Below are positions 43,800 to 56,257 of a DNA stretch of 64,000 bases, one piece after another. A program made the translations under genes and the position numbers. This stretch comes from Limnephilus marmoratus (Eukaryota; Arthropoda; Insecta; Trichoptera; Limnephilidae): assembly GCA_917880885.1 (NCBI GenBank), contig OU862913.1:186001-250000 (forward strand). Reading direction: 5' to 3'. A model generated the notes under the pieces. The model was given only the letters and a program-made list of their open reading frames with translations, was not told where the DNA came from and made no database searches. Within the stretch, counting starts at the first letter, position 1, and the number at the start of each line of letters is the position of its first letter.

Positions 43800-44165
43800 A
43801 AACAAAAATTTTAACAAAACAAAAAAACTAATAAAAAAAATGCACTAAAAAGTAAAAAAATAATTTCGTATTATTCTACAACTTCATAATCAACTTACTT
43901 TTTCTATTCATCAATATGTAGGTACGATTGTTATTTTTGGAATCGGTGTCAGCAAAGGTACCCGGCCCGGCGCGGCGTGTTCACTTGACAGTTCCCCTCA
44001 CGCCGCGGCCCCGCTCTCGCCTCTCGCCTCGTCAAGTCGCTTGTGCGATACAAGCACATCTCACATAGTTACAAACCTACCTTGACTGACACCGACTCCA
44101 AAAAATTTTTAAAGTTTTTTTTTTGTTTTGTTAAAATTTTGTCTAAACCATTTTTACATCTTTCT
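43800..44165. mobile_element. Inverted-repeat element with a GC-rich centre
   Basis: The left arm AAAATTTTAACAAAACAAAA (43808) is matched inverted at about 44130-44152. A second inner pair is GGAATCGGTGTCAGCAAAGG (43960) and CTTGACTGACACCGACTCC (44082). The centre (43975-44045) is strikingly GC-rich. It is probably a MITE, or it may be a promoter island. Confidence 0.5.
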
Positions 44166-44610
44166 CCTGCCAACTTTATAGCATACCTATAATATTATAT
44201 ATACATATATTTATAATTTTCATCTTAATCCTTAATAAACGTATTTTTTATTTCAAAGTACATCTCAACACTATGGTCACCCTAGAAGTCGGCATATTTT
44301 CATTATAATGTACTTACTAGCGCCCTCAGCTTAGTAATTGTAAGAAACGTGGAATAATATTGTTCTTTAAAAACCCATATAATTTTGTGTTATTATTGTT
44401 AATTTTTAGTATTGTTATTGTTATTTTTAGAGGTTATAAATTGTATTGTAAACAATGAAGCTACCATGTAAAAAAACAATAAATAAATATTAAAAATTAA
44501 CAAAAATAATCCGTTTTGTTATTGTAATTTCTCGGAGATGTATGAACGTAATTTTGAAAAGCAGATCTTCTCGGTATATCAATGTAGGTATTGTATTGTT
44601 GTTTGTACAG

Positions 44611-46712
44611 GTAGCAGTAATGTGGAGACTGTTCCCATCAAGGCAGAACCAGGTCCTCGAGAAGAAGTTAAAGGGAGAATTACTTATACGGAAATTGACA
44701 TACATCACCCGGATGTTAAAAAGGAATGCTCAGAGCGTTCTGGAAGAATTACCCAGACGGCAGGTAAAGGCGATTTTTTGTTTATTTAGTTAAAAATTCG
44801 CGTTTGCTATTATATTTCTTATGATTTAACTTAACCTACTTACACTTCATATAACTTTTATCAACTTTATCCAAAATACGTTTCAGATGTATTCCTGGAG
44901 ACACATTCTGGGGAAAAAAAATACTATTGTTCTCATTGCAACTATTCCTGCTCTTGTAAGTCAGCGTTAAAACAGCACTTGCGCACCCATACTGGAGAAA
45001 AACCTTTTTTATGCCCCGACTGCAACTATTCTTGTTCTCAAAAGGTACATTTAAAAAGGCACATGTTCACCCACAGTGGAGAAAAACCTTTCTCATGTCC
45101 CGACTGCACCTATTCATGTTGTACAAAGACTAGCCTCAAAAATCATATGTTTACCCACAGTATAAACAAACCATTTTCTTGTCCAGATTGCAACTACTCA
45201 TGTTCTAGGAAACGAAGTCTACAAAGACACGTTTTTACCCACGGTGGAGAAAAGCCTTTTTCGTGTCCCGATTGCAACTTTTCATGTTCTGTCAAGAATG
45301 AACTTAAACAACATATGAATACGCATAGTGAAGAAAAACCATTTTCTTGTCCCGAATGCAACTATTCATGTTATACAAAGGGACGTCTTAAAATGCACAT
45401 GTATACCCACAGTGGAGAAAAACCTTTTTCGTGTCCCGATTGCAACTACTCTAGTTATACAAAGGCACATATAAAAAGGCACATGTTTATCCACGATGTA
45501 GAAAAGCCTTTCTCGTGTTCCGACTGCAACTATTCGTGTTCTACAAAGGAACAATTAAAAATTCACGCGTTTACCCATAGTGGAGAGAAACCATTTTCGT
45601 GTCCCGACTGCAACCATTCATGTTCTACGAAGACACGGCTAAAAAATCACTCTTTTACCCATGGTGGAGAAAAACCTTTTTCATGTCCGGACTGTAACTA
45701 TTCATGTATTTCTAAGAAACTTCTAAAAATTCACATGTTTACCCATGGTGGAGAAAAACCTTATTCGTGTCCCGACTGCAAATATTCAAGTTCTACGAAG
45801 GCAAACTTAAAAATTCACGTGTTTAATCATAGTGGAGAAAAACCTTTTTCGTGTTCGGACTGCAATTATTCAAGTTCTTCAAAAGGTAACCTTAAAACAC
45901 ACATATTTTCCCACAGTGTAGTAGAAATGCCTTTCTCATGTTCCAGCTGCAACTATTCATGTACTTCAAAGGGAAAACTAAAAATTCACACGTTAACCCA
46001 CAGTGGAGATAAACCTTTTTCATGTTCCGTCTGCAACTTTTCATGTTCTACGAAGTGGGGTCTAAAAAATCATATGTTTTCCCATGGTGGAGAAAAACCG
46101 TTTTCTTGTTCCGACTGCAACTTTTCATGTTCTACAAAGTGGAGTCTAAAAATTCATATGTTTACCCATGGTAGAGAGAAACTATTTTCTTGTTCCGACT
46201 GCAACTATTCATTTTCTCGGAAACACCATTTAGAAAGGCACATTTTTACCCACAGTAAAGCAAAACCTTTTTCATGTACCGACTGCAACTTTTCATGTTC
46301 TACAAAAGGGAATCTTAAAAATCATATGTTTGCCCACGGTGGAGAAAAACCTTTTGCATGTTCCGACTGCAACTTTTCATGTTCGACAAAAGGGTATTTA
46401 AAAATTCATATGTTTAGACACAGTGGAGAAAAACCTTTTTCATGTTACGATTGCAACTATTCATGTTGCACAAAAAGCAAACTTAAAGTGCACACGTTTA
46501 CCCATAGTGGAGAAAAACCTTTTTCATGTCCAGACTGCGAATACTCAAGTTGTCGAAAGGGAGATCTAAAAGATCATATGTTTATCCACAGCGGAGAAAA
46601 ATCCTTTTTATGTCTCCACTGTAAAAAACCACTTTCACGTAAGTCCGCTTTAAAGCGTCACATGCTGACTCACAGTATTCCAAAACCTGCTCCGCATATG
46701 AAATTAAATTAA
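44611..46712 (+). CDS. Poly-C2H2 zinc-finger protein gene 2 (21 fingers; 5' exon unknown)
   Basis: Two exons are supported: the leader 44611-44763 (after TTTGTACAG; encodes VETVPIKAEPGPREE, YTEIDIHHPDVKKECSERSG; phase 1, donor GTAAAG) and the finger exon 44887-46712 (after CGTTTCAG; G|AT joins in frame). It encodes 21 consecutive C2H2 fingers of the form FSCPDCNYSCSTK..LK.H.FTHSGEKP. All have intact Cys and His pairs; one linker after finger 12 has an extra residue (HSVVEMPF). The protein ends with a short tail and TAA at 46710. Such proteins bind DNA in the nucleus. The acidic leader is shared with the genes at 11.7 and 37.4 kb and is not a KRAB, ZAD or BTB domain that I recognise. It is the only gene in the window that looks like an intact host gene. 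Confidence 0.88.
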
Positions 46713-48297
46713 TTTTATCGAAGGAAGCAAACACTTTGTGGTGTAACATTATATATTAAATGAAAAAACACACTTTGTAAAAAGTGGTGTGAAATTAAAT
46801 TAATTTCGTCTTTGGTAAAGTTTGCGAAATATATCTTGCTCGAAACTAATAGATCCTTGGTTTAAAGATCAGACGTAACATCGGAGCATTCAATATTGTA
46901 AATATAACAACATTAATAAAAATGGTGGCAAATTTTAAAACCCTAAAATTGATTCATTGAAATAGAAAATACTCGTAACAAAAGAACATCAAATTGAAAC
47001 ATAATAAGATACAGAAATATCGTTACGGTTGCGACTGGTGATCGAACCCAGGACCTCTGTCTCAGCGGGACAATACAATGATTATTTTATTTCATTTTTA
47101 TTCTAATATTTCATATTTGGTTATTCCGAATACAATTATTCTCAATTAATTCCTTTCTACTTTTTGACTGCCATTTTTTATGAGTGATAGGTACTAAACC
47201 ATACATACCATAAATATAAGCAGAATGTCCTGGGTTCGAGGTCCAGAGGTGTCAATGTCTTTTTCTGATTTTTCCGTCTCAAGATTTTCGATTAAATTTC
47301 GCTAATATTGTCTTTAATTATTAAAAAAATAATATCAATTAACATTTTAAAACAGCAGTACAGATCATAAGTATGATGTTGTATGTCTTTCGTGTTCATT
47401 GAATTTTAAATAGTATGATAAGAACCATTTTTTTTATTTTTTATTAAACCAATACATATAATACCTATACAAAAAACAAATATATGTAATATTGGTGGTA
47501 ACAATACCTCCCTAATTGAGAAATTCTCGTGTTTAGGGAGGGAGCATTATCAGATTGACAGTACTATACCTACATAGAAAAAATATTAGTTGACATTTTC
47601 GTTCACAGTGGAAAATATAAGTTGGCACATCGTAATACATATCTAAAACTAGTTAGTAAGTATATTTGCACGTAGTTAATTACGTAATATGTTAAAAGAA
47701 AATAAATAAAAAGTTGTATGGGTATCAAGATTTATCCAATAATTTAAAAATTTATGTATAGGTACAGATTTCGGGCTTGAAAAACAATTTCGTCGTGAAA
47801 TGGAAAATATTTAAGCGAGTTTTATTTTTAAGGTTTTATGTGGATAACGTTAACCACTCCGACCCCTAAGCGTGTTTACACAACAATTTAACAATAGCAT
47901 TCAAGTATAATAAGCTTGTTTTCAAACTTACGCGTGTGTTCCCACAGAAATCGTATTGTTCTAGTTACATCCCTAAAACAAAAATTAGAACATCCATATT
48001 AAATCAACTTTCACATTCAAAGTTGTCCATAGAAATAAATAAAAAAAATACTTATTTTTGTAAAAACATTTAACATTTTAATTTTTTATCAAATATTCTT
48101 CTATAAAATTGTAAAAACGTGAGGTGACCAAATTGTTTATTATACATTTATTTTATACGATATAATAAGTGTTTTTTTTTATATAATCCGTTATTTCAGT
48201 GCTAACGGTTTTTACACAAAAACATCACTTGAGTCATTTTTACAATTTTTTATGTTTGCATTCTAAAAATATTTACAAATGTTTATATTTATTTGTA
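46713..48297. other. Non-coding with two SINE remnants
   Basis: No gene was seen. On the minus strand 47030-47090 has a tRNA-like B-box (CCTGGGTTCGATCAC). On the plus strand 47215-47330 has CCTGGGTTCGAGGTCCAGAG and the tail CTTTTTCTGATTTTTCCG... GATTTTCGATTAAATTTCGC, matching the SINE at 27290-27445. Confidence 0.55.
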
Positions 48298-49779
48298 ACT
48301 AGCTGGTCCCGGCATGCGTTGCCATGCCATTTAATGCGCCCCACGGTTGAATTTGGCAGCCACCTCTGGTCTGGAGCTCCAAATTACCTAAAAAAACTTG
48401 ACTCTGTGCAGAAACGGGCGGTCCGTTTGATAGATTCTCCCATCTTAACAGACGGACTGCAATCTTTAGAGCACAGGCGTCAGGTGGGAATGCTGTCCTT
48501 GTTCTACCGGTATTACAATGGAAGATGCTTCGAGGAACTAGCGTCATTGATCCCCTCGGCACCAGTGCATAGTCGGGAAACACGCCAAACACGCGCCCAA
48601 CATTTGTACATGGTTGACATTAGTCACATGAGAACGGGTCGTTTCTATGACTCGTAATTGAGTTCAACGGCTCGGCTGTGGAACGATTTGCCGGCCTCTG
48701 TGTTTCCTCCCTCCTACAACATGGGTCTCTTCAAGACCCGTGTTCACCCCTTCCTTTCCTCAAAAAGACCCTCCACACAGCATCTTCAAAGATGACATAG
48801 GCCCTGAGGGAAGTTATTTTCCTCAGGGCCTCCTGTGTGGAGTTAATGTAAAAAAAAAATTAAAAAGTAATTTTTTTTATTTTTTTTTTATTTATCAAAA
48901 GTATACAATACAGAATATAGTATATTATATAAAGCATTGTACTCCCAGGAGTTAATAAACTCATTGCGGGAATGATACACATTACATGAAACATATAGCT
49001 GTATGTATTAAATGGACATATGATGGGGACATACACAACATTATTATTTCAGATAGTCATTAAAGAAATTGTTTCTCCCTGATTGTCCTTTCCCACTCGT
49101 CCCGTTCCCCTTCCGCCTCCCCTTCTTCTCCTGCGTCCTCTTCCCCTCTCGCGTTCTCACTCCGTCGCCTCCATACTCCCTCTTACCCACTCCACTCCCC
49201 CCCTTCCCCCGTCCCATCGAACCATCCTCCTGAGTTCCCCTCCCTCCTCCCAGGTCCCCCTCCCCCCTCCCGCGTTCCCCTTCCACCTTCTCCGCCTTCC
49301 CTCTTCCCTTTCCCGCTCCCTCTTACTGCCAACCCTCCTCCCGCGTTCCATATATTCAATCCCAGTACATTCAGTTTTTAAACAGCCCGCGTGCCACGTT
49401 TTACAATTTTTATTCAAATTTCCATTTTTCATGTATATTAAATTTGGTACCTAACATAGGTACCTATTCAAAATATCTAAAATTCTTGATTCGATTCAAA
49501 CTATTAGGGGAGTACCTACTTTAAAGATTTTCAAAAATAGAATCCTGATTGAACAATCATTGTTTTGCAAAATGTCATTCTCAAATACGCGAACTGTCAA
49601 ACGTGCGATGGTTTCTGAAATTATCCAATATTCTGCGCAATTTTCTTAATTTTTCTCTCCGTAAGAACCATCCTCGTACTTCAAGGAATATTCTAAAAAA
49701 AGAATTAGCGAAATCAGTTCTTCTGATCTCGAGATTTGCGCTTAGCGACACATTTAGCGATTCATTTTTATATATAAGA
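48298..49779 (-). mobile_element. Non-autonomous Helitron, copy B, interrupted
   Basis: On the minus strand it starts TCTTATATATAAAAATGAAT after an A (49779) and ends GGACCAGCTAGT before a T (48298). The hairpin GGCAT/ATGCC is present near the end. Copy A shows that the element is normally continuous where this copy holds 48337-49063 (LINE sequence), between GAAACAATTTCTTTA and AAATGGCAT. Confidence 0.78.
48337..48870 (+). mobile_element. CR1/Jockey-like LINE 3' fragment inside Helitron B
   Basis: It encodes DSVQKRAVRLIDSPILTDGL, RRQVGMLSLFYRYYNGRCFE and TRQTRAQHLYMVDISH, then breaks frame. It ends with the family stem-loop tail GGCCCTGAGG...CCTCAGGGCC (48801-48831) and an A-rich end. It is closely related to 16262-16870. 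The following 190 bases to 49063 are another retroelement tail. Confidence 0.8.
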
Positions 49780-50343
49780 TAATTGTTAATAAATTCAAAT
49801 AATGATGACTAGAGACATCTATGTTCCGTTATTGTATTTAATAGGTTTTTAATTACTTATTAGCATTTTGATGTTTGACACTGCCGTTAGAGGTTACCTC
49901 TGCGTTTGCATCTACTTTACCGACCTAGTTTCTGATTAGCAATATAGGCTAATATCCGTTTCTATTATTATGGTTTATAAGAGTGTGTTTACCTTTAAAA
50001 ACTGTCTTTTTCGTATTAATTTTGTCTTAGTAAAGGGTTTTCTTCAGCAGATTAAGCGGGGGTCGGTTGTAACCAAAGGTTTTATAAAAGTGTTGATCTA
50101 AAACAAGTTGTAGTCTAAGTTTATTGTAATTAAAACGACTCAACATTAAAAAAGTGTTTGGAATATAAAAAAGTACATTAAATACTCGATCATGAAATAA
50201 CTAATAACAAATATTATGGAGCTCATTTATTGATTTATAGAGCTTTAATTGCGAAGCGGAAATAACACATAGTTTTTATAAATCTGACAGTTCGTTAAGA
50301 CAAAAAACTTGCACAATAGAAAAACACCTGAGTGTTTAAAATT
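49780..50343. other. Non-coding
   Basis: No supported feature was seen. Confidence 0.45.
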
Positions 50344-52161
50344 CAGGGGTGAAGAACCTGCGGCCCGCGAGGCCTTTTGGTGCGGCCCGCGGACACTTTC
50401 GGTGCGGCCTGCTGAGAGAACCACAAGAAATTGCACAGAACGGAATGGGTTTTTCACGGTGTTTTAGATACATTTTTAAGACGTTATTACAAAATCGTCA
50501 CTAGCAAGTAGTTTGGATACAAATAAAAACGTGATAAATCCTCCCATTTAACTTCTATTTAAATTTTTTTTGTGAAACGATAGTGAAATTCAATCGGAAC
50601 TTTTAATTTTCTTGTACAGGACAGTCCCAATATTTCAGGATTGATAGCAACTCTATTCGGAGGGGAATCTTTCGCAGTCTGTCATAAAAAATATTTTCTA
50701 GTCATCGTTGCGGAAGTAAAGTGGATAGTATATCAATAAAATCCAATTAAAGACGTTGAATGAAAGTTGAAGCTGAGTAAAACGTGAAATTATTTGAAAC
50801 TAAATAAAGGCTGTGGATAGTAACTCGAAAAAATAATTCAACGCTTTTTCCAACACTGCAAGGACAAAATCCTTCTACATCATTTGAATAAGCTGGCGAG
50901 TGCGCAAAATTCAGTGAGGCATTTAATGAACGATTTAAGGACGTGAAAAGAGAGCAAACAGATTTGAACATATTTGCTACACCGTTCAACGACGAACCAT
51001 CGAATGTGCCTGATAATCTGTAGCACGAAATTATTCAATTACAAAGCGATGATGAACTAAAAGCTAGATATAACAATCTCCCCAAATAAAGTCAAGAATC
51101 ACTGGTTATATTAAGTAAGGCACGTCCCTTAACATTTTGTTTATAATACAAACATTAATGCCATAATAATTGCCACACTTCTAGCATAAAAATATCACTA
51201 CATCTAATTTATTGTTATTAGTTAAATTAATATAAAATTATATTGCGGACAATAAATATGCTACAAAATGTAGAAAAACCATTCACGTAATCAAAGTACA
51301 ACTTAATTTAAGCTGGTTGACTAGTGGTAGTTTTAAGTCTGCGCGTTTAGATTCACCCTATAACTGAAACCAGTTTTGTGTTAAGAATGCAACGAAAAAA
51401 ATCCAGGTGGGGTTTCATTTTTTGACGCATTCCTTGTGTTAGAATTGCATTTATAAAATTCTAGTTGCGTACTTTGTGCTGCCAGAATTGGAGGAAAGCC
51501 ATTTTCATGTTCTGGGTGAAGTTTTAATTTCCCGCATACAAACTCACTTTATAATTAAAATCAGTTCTGTGTTAAGAATGCAACGAAAAAATTCCAGGTG
51601 GGGTTTTATCTCACTGACGCATTTCGTAAGAAACCATTCTGATGTGTGAAGTGCATAAATATAATTGAGTGAAGTGCATAAATATACAGTAATAAATTTG
51701 TAGTTGCATATGTGCTGCCAGTATTGGAGGAAAGCAATTTCACATTCTGAGTATAGTTTTAATTCCCCGCGTACAGATTCAACCTGTAATTAAAACCAGT
51801 CTGTGTTAAGAATGCAACGAAAACGCGTCAGGTTTGATTTCATTGGCTTACCCATTTCTTATGTTGGAAGTGCATTTATAAAATTCAAGTTTCTCAGTTA
51901 ATGCTGCCAGAATTAGAGGAAAGCCATTTTCATGTTATGAGTGTTGTTTTATTTCCCCACATGCAAATTTAATCTAAATTGAAACTAGTTCCGTGTTCAG
52001 AATGCAACGAAAAATTTCAGTTGTGATTTCATCTGCTGATGCATTTTGACGGAAACCATTCTCGTGTTCAAAGTACAGTTATAAAATTCTGGTTGCAGAC
52101 TATAGATTCGAATGTGGCTTCCCCCCCCCCGATACGGAACAGGAAAGGTTCCCCACCCCTG
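50344..52161 (+). mobile_element. hAT element C with zinc-finger cargo
   Basis: The left end CAGGGGTGAAGAACCTGCGG and the right end GGAAAGGTTCCCCACCCCTG form the CAGGGGTG...AACCT inverted ends typical of hAT elements. I could not settle the 8-bp duplication. At about 50890-51100 the decayed frame FSEAFNERFKDVKREQTDLN, IFATPFNDEPSNVPDNL and LQSDDELKARYNNLP matches the C-terminal part of a common hAT transposase type. From about 51270 to 52120 it holds the decayed zinc-finger repeats also found in A and B. Confidence 0.75.
51270..52120 (+). pseudogene. Decayed C2H2 zinc-finger tract carried by element C
   Basis: Finger codons survive in pieces: GGKPFSCSG at about 51492, RKPFSCSKYSYK at 52046, and repeated TGTGTTAAGAATGCAACGAA at the position of a CxxC. 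The unit is about 185-190 bases and matches the units in A and B in order and in lesions (for example CCGCATACA followed by an AT-rich insertion). No frame is open. Confidence 0.65.
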
Positions 52162-52984
52162 AGCTTAAATAATGATGCAAAAAAGAACATTGGTAGTTCT
52201 TCAGCATTTTTAATGTCATTAAAATAAGTATAAATCTATCATCTTGAGACCCTGGGACACTTAAATGCCCCTCTACTATTACATTTGTCAACTTTGTTAC
52301 TTATTTTCATACGCTGCGCCCAATTTATTTCGAGAAGCAAAATGTATATCTACCTCCAAGTTTTCTGTATTGGCGATTTTTTCATGATTATAAAATTGAA
52401 ATGTAAACCGAGTAGTCGATAAGTTACTTTTCCTAAATCGCCGCAGTATCATGGGCCCGCCCTGGTAATTTATTAAATGTCTTTCAAAATATATAATTAT
52501 TTACAGTGTGCAGATTGATTTTAGTAGGAAAGGATGAATTAACCTTTTTTATCCCTAAATATCAAATACTTTTTTGTGGAAACGTTTTTTTTCTTCGTAT
52601 ACTAATATATTCATTTCTCGGTATGATTTGTATCGTACCGATTTAGTAATATTTTCAGATTGTAATGAATAAATAATAATACTTTAAAAAATCTTTAAAT
52701 TAATTTTCTTTCAATAATTATTAAGTTTCCAGGCGAAGGTTGTGTGTATTCTCCAGTTGCGTTAGAGCATTATGTATATCGAAGCAATACAATAAACACA
52801 AATCTGTTTTAAATTACGTCGTAATCTTCTGAGTAGCTTTAACAGGCCTACACGCCCTACACGTCTTATTATATTACCTATTTATCGTGGTCTCAATTAG
52901 ACGGTTATTCGCCGTTTTTAAGGGAATAAATAAAGTGTTACTGTTCCCATAACAACAACAAACAACGAAAAAATTAGAAGAGAA
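52162..52984. other. Non-coding
   Basis: No supported feature was seen. Confidence 0.45.
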
Positions 52985-53345
52985 ACGGTCTAATATTTAT
53001 TTATTGACGGACTTTGTCAAGCAATTGCCACCAAAAAGCGATGTTGTATGGATTCGTTATGATTATTGTGAACACCATATAATGGAGACCAAATAACGGA
53101 GGCATGTTCAAGATTAGGGCGAACCAGCGAACGGTAAAGAGCGGTCATTAATGAAGTCAGAGGTTAGGCTAAAGAGTTTTTCCGGTAATTATATTATTAA
53201 AGACAGTGGTAATTCTATTGATGAAGCGCAGCAATGTAAGGGATTTATTAACGACGTTATTAATATGTCCACGAAAAGACAGTTTGCAATTTAAGGTCAC
53301 GCTATGGTCCTTTAGATTTATAATGCACGTTAGGTAGGCAAAAGA
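52985..53345 (-). pseudogene. LINE reverse-transcriptase C-terminal fragment
   Basis: On the minus strand, with frameshifts: TLNCKLSFRGHINNVVNKSL, TLLRFINRITTVFNNIIT and NNHNESIQHRFLVAI, the thumb region of Jockey-group LINEs. Confidence 0.65.
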
Positions 53346-53394
53346 CGATTTTCAATAAAGATGACATATTTTGAAGCGGGTATGGGAACCGCCG

Positions 53395-54090
53395 TTCCGG
53401 AAACCATTTATTGGTTAAACAATACCTCCGCCGTAGGTCACCCCAAGTGGTTCACTACGTTTAGTGACTTAGCAGGGGTGCCCGGGTCCTTAGGATGACT
53501 CCAGATACTAATATCTACAGCCTGTATGTCGGACGAATATCTACAGCTCATATGTTGAACTAATATCTACGAACTTCAGAGTGTTAACTAATATCTACAG
53601 AGCATAGGTTGAACTAATATCTACAGAGCGTAGGTTGGATTAATCAGCTAAATGTGTCCAATGTGTCCGATATTAGGGATTTTTACACACATACTTACAT
53701 AAATTAAGTTTTTTAAACTGCATACGCAATATTACGCTATTCCAATATGCTATACATAATTGCAAATCCAACCTCTGCCAGTGCTGTAGATATTCGTCAA
53801 CATTTTGGTTCTCATAGATATTAGTCAACAGTTTGAGCTGTAGATATTCGTCAACACTTTCCTTCTCATAGATATTAGTTCGATTTTTTCAGTTTTTGGA
53901 ATTCCTGTAGATATTAGTAGACGCCTCCCTTGGGATGAGGTTTATCCGGGTCTTGTCTGGGTCTTGGTGTCTGCCCACCAGCCGCATGGCAGGCCGGATC
54001 AAAAGAGAATGCTTGTGGGCGTCCCTTTGACTTCTCCAGCCGTATTCTCTCGGAACATCGCCTTGCACAGCCGTCACTCCTGGACACACT
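53395..54090 (-). repeat. Dispersed repeat, family X, split by a MITE
   Basis: The parts 53395-53496 and 53929-54090 together match 11310-11530 in opposite orientation. The MITE at 53497-53928 interrupts the family between ACCTCATCCCAAG and GACCCGGGCACCCC (minus strand). Confidence 0.65.
53497..53928 (-). mobile_element. hAT-like MITE with terminal TAATATCTACAG arrays, copy 2
   Basis: An inverted relative of 42161-42537. It is flanked by CTTAGGAT (53489-53496) and CTTGGGAT (53929-53936), an 8-bp duplication with one mismatch, and interrupts a repeat whose uninterrupted form is at 11310-11530. Each end has about five TAATATCTAC/GTAGATATTA motifs. Confidence 0.82.
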
Positions 54091-54565
54091 TTATTTTATT
54101 TATTTATTTATAATTTCTCACCATACATGTGTTCTTATTTTTTTTTTTTACAAAAATATTAACCTCACTAGGCTAGCAGCCTGTATTGAGGTTAAATTCA
54201 TAAACTTGAGTGGTGCATTTACACACAAATCACTAAAATACAAAAAAAATCACTAAAATACAAAACACTACATCCAAAAGACTAAAATATTATATGCGGA
54301 AAGTAAGAAATAACAATATTATATTGGTGACCAGATGGGTATTTGTAACAATATAGACCATAAAACAAATCCTTAATTACTATACCCACCAAGAAACAAA
54401 GGTAGTTCAAAACAACTAGGGTGACACTCCGATTTTTACAAATGGGACTAAAATAAAATCTGGTTATTTAAAAAATATATATGTTTATATATATCTTTTT
54501 ATTTAAAAAACAAATATTATTAAAAAAAATATCTTATTATTTTAAAATATGTTTTTTTTTATTAT

Positions 54566-56257
54566 TTAAAAAAAGGCCAAGGATGAAAAAATAGTATGCC
54601 TATCCTCTGACAACACAAAAATCTTAACATTTTTTTTAAATTTAGCTAATGAATTGGAAGACTTTATGTAATCTGGCAGAATATTAAACAGAAGTGGAGC
54701 CTGATATAAAAAGTTTCTTTGGCCAAAAGATGTTTTAGTACTTATTGCGACAAAGTTCATTCTTGAGCCAATTCTAGTGGTATGGATTTGTTGGGTTCTT
54801 TCTGCAGAATAAATATTGATAAAAAATTTACAAATTATTTTAGAGATGTACAGCTGTTTTATACTCATAACGTCAGATTCCTTGTAAAGAAGTTTCGATG
54901 GATAACGAAATTTTTTTTTGTACATGACTTTAAGAATTAATTTGTGAGCAATATTTAGTGGCTCTACATTGGACTTTAGGCAGGATCCCCAGCATACAAT
55001 ATTGTAAGAAAGTCGAGATTGTACTAAGGCATAATAGACAGATTTTAATTTATCTTTATCCAGTATATGACGAAGTTCTTTAAAAATATAGGTAAGTCTC
55101 CTGATATTTTTTGTTAACATGTCAATATGGTCATTCCATCTCAAATATTGATCAATATTTACACCTAGGTACCTTATACAGTCTACTCTTTCTAAAGGGT
55201 GGCAATTACAATTACAATTTTGCAGACAATTGTGTATAATTAGATTATGAGTGTTGGAAGGCTGACTTTTTGATGATATGCTAAAAGTTACATATTTTCT
55301 TTTTGATGTATTCAAAGTTAAGATGTTATTATTTAGCCAACTCTTTACTATTCTTAATCCTGAATCACATTTGTCAAAAGCATCTTTCCAGGTTTTACCC
55401 TCAAATATTAAAGCAGTGTCGTCTGCGAAACTAACAATATTACCAGGAATATCTAAATTACATAAATCATTAATGTAGATTAAAAACAATATTGGTCCAA
55501 GTACACTACCTTGTGGAACCCCAAATGAGATTTGTTTGCTAATGCTTAAATTATTATTTATCTCTACTTGTTGTGTTCTATCGCTAAGATAGGATTTGAA
55601 CCAACTTAATGCTGTACTGGAATGTGAAATGCCAAGAGAAGATAATTTTTTGAGGAGTAATCCATGGGAAACCGTGTCAAATGCCTTTGATAGATCTAAA
55701 AACACAGCTAAGGCTTTGTTTCCATAATCCAGGGCACTAGTGACTTTTGACAATACCTTCAACACTGCATCACTTGTTCCTCTATTTTCTCTGAAACCAA
55801 ACTGATTGCTAGAGAGTAGTTTATTTGTTTCTAAGAATGATACCAATCTCGACTTAGCCAATCTCTCTATTACTTTTGAAAGCGTGTTGAGTAGGGATAT
55901 AGGTCTATAATTATTGACATCTAGTTGATCTCCACCTTTTAAAAGAGGAATCACTTTAGCTTTCTTACAGTGAGAAGGGAACATCCCACTCTTGAAGCTA
56001 ATATTAATAATATGAGATATGGGACCAGCTAATTCGGATACATGGAGTTTATATATCATAACACTTATAGAATCAATACCGCATGAGAAAGACATTTTTA
56101 AATCATTTGTCACTTCAGAAATGTTAGTTGGCTTAAAGTCAAAATTGTTCCCGGTAATCTGAAGTTCAGATTTAAAATCATTCACAAGATACGTCTCACT
56201 GGTTTTATTATCACTGCACAAATTGTTAGCGAAACTTGGACCAATATCACTGAAGAA
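54566..56257 (-). CDS. LINE ORF2, reverse-transcriptase part (3' of insertion)
   Basis: This is the polymerase half of ORF2. Motifs in order: VIPLLKGGDQLDVNNYRPIS, NQFGFRENRGTSDAVLKVLS, AVFLDLSKAFDTVSHGLLLK, FGVPQGSVLGPILFLIYIND and the catalytic FADD (SFADDTALIF). After the palm come the thumb (CIRYLGVNIDQYLRWNDHID) and the C-terminal SYNIVCWGSCLKSN block. The open frame is extended 21 codons into element B at its start, which is not original. It makes cDNA at the cut target. The clade looks like the CR1/Daphne/Jockey assemblage; the exact clade needs a tree. Confidence 0.88.
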   Translation of the reverse strand, partial: FFSDIGPSFANNLCSDNKTSETYLVNDFKSELQITGNNFDFKPTNISEVTNDLKMSFSCGIDSISVMIYKLHVSELAGPISHIINISFKSGMFPSHCKKAKVIPLLKGGDQLDVNNYRPISLLNTLSKVIERLAKSRLVSFLETNKLLSSNQFGFRENRGTSDAVLKVLSKVTSALDYGNKALAVFLDLSKAFDTVSHGLLLKKLSSLGISHSSTALSWFKSYLSDRTQQVEINNNLSISKQISFGVPQGSVLGPILFLIYINDLCNLDIPGNIVSFADDTALIFEGKTWKDAFDKCDSGLRIVKSWLNNNILTLNTSKRKYVTFSISSKSQPSNTHNLIIHNCLQNCNCNCHPLERVDCIRYLGVNIDQYLRWNDHIDMLTKNIRRLTYIFKELRHILDKDKLKSVYYALVQSRLSYNIVCWGSCLKSNVEPLNIAHKLILKVMYKKKFRYPSKLLYKESDVMSIKQLYISKIICKFFINIYSAERTQQIHTTRIGSRMNFVAISTKTSFGQRNFLYQAPLLFNILPDYIKSSNSLAKFKKNVKIFVLSEDRHTIFSSLAFF

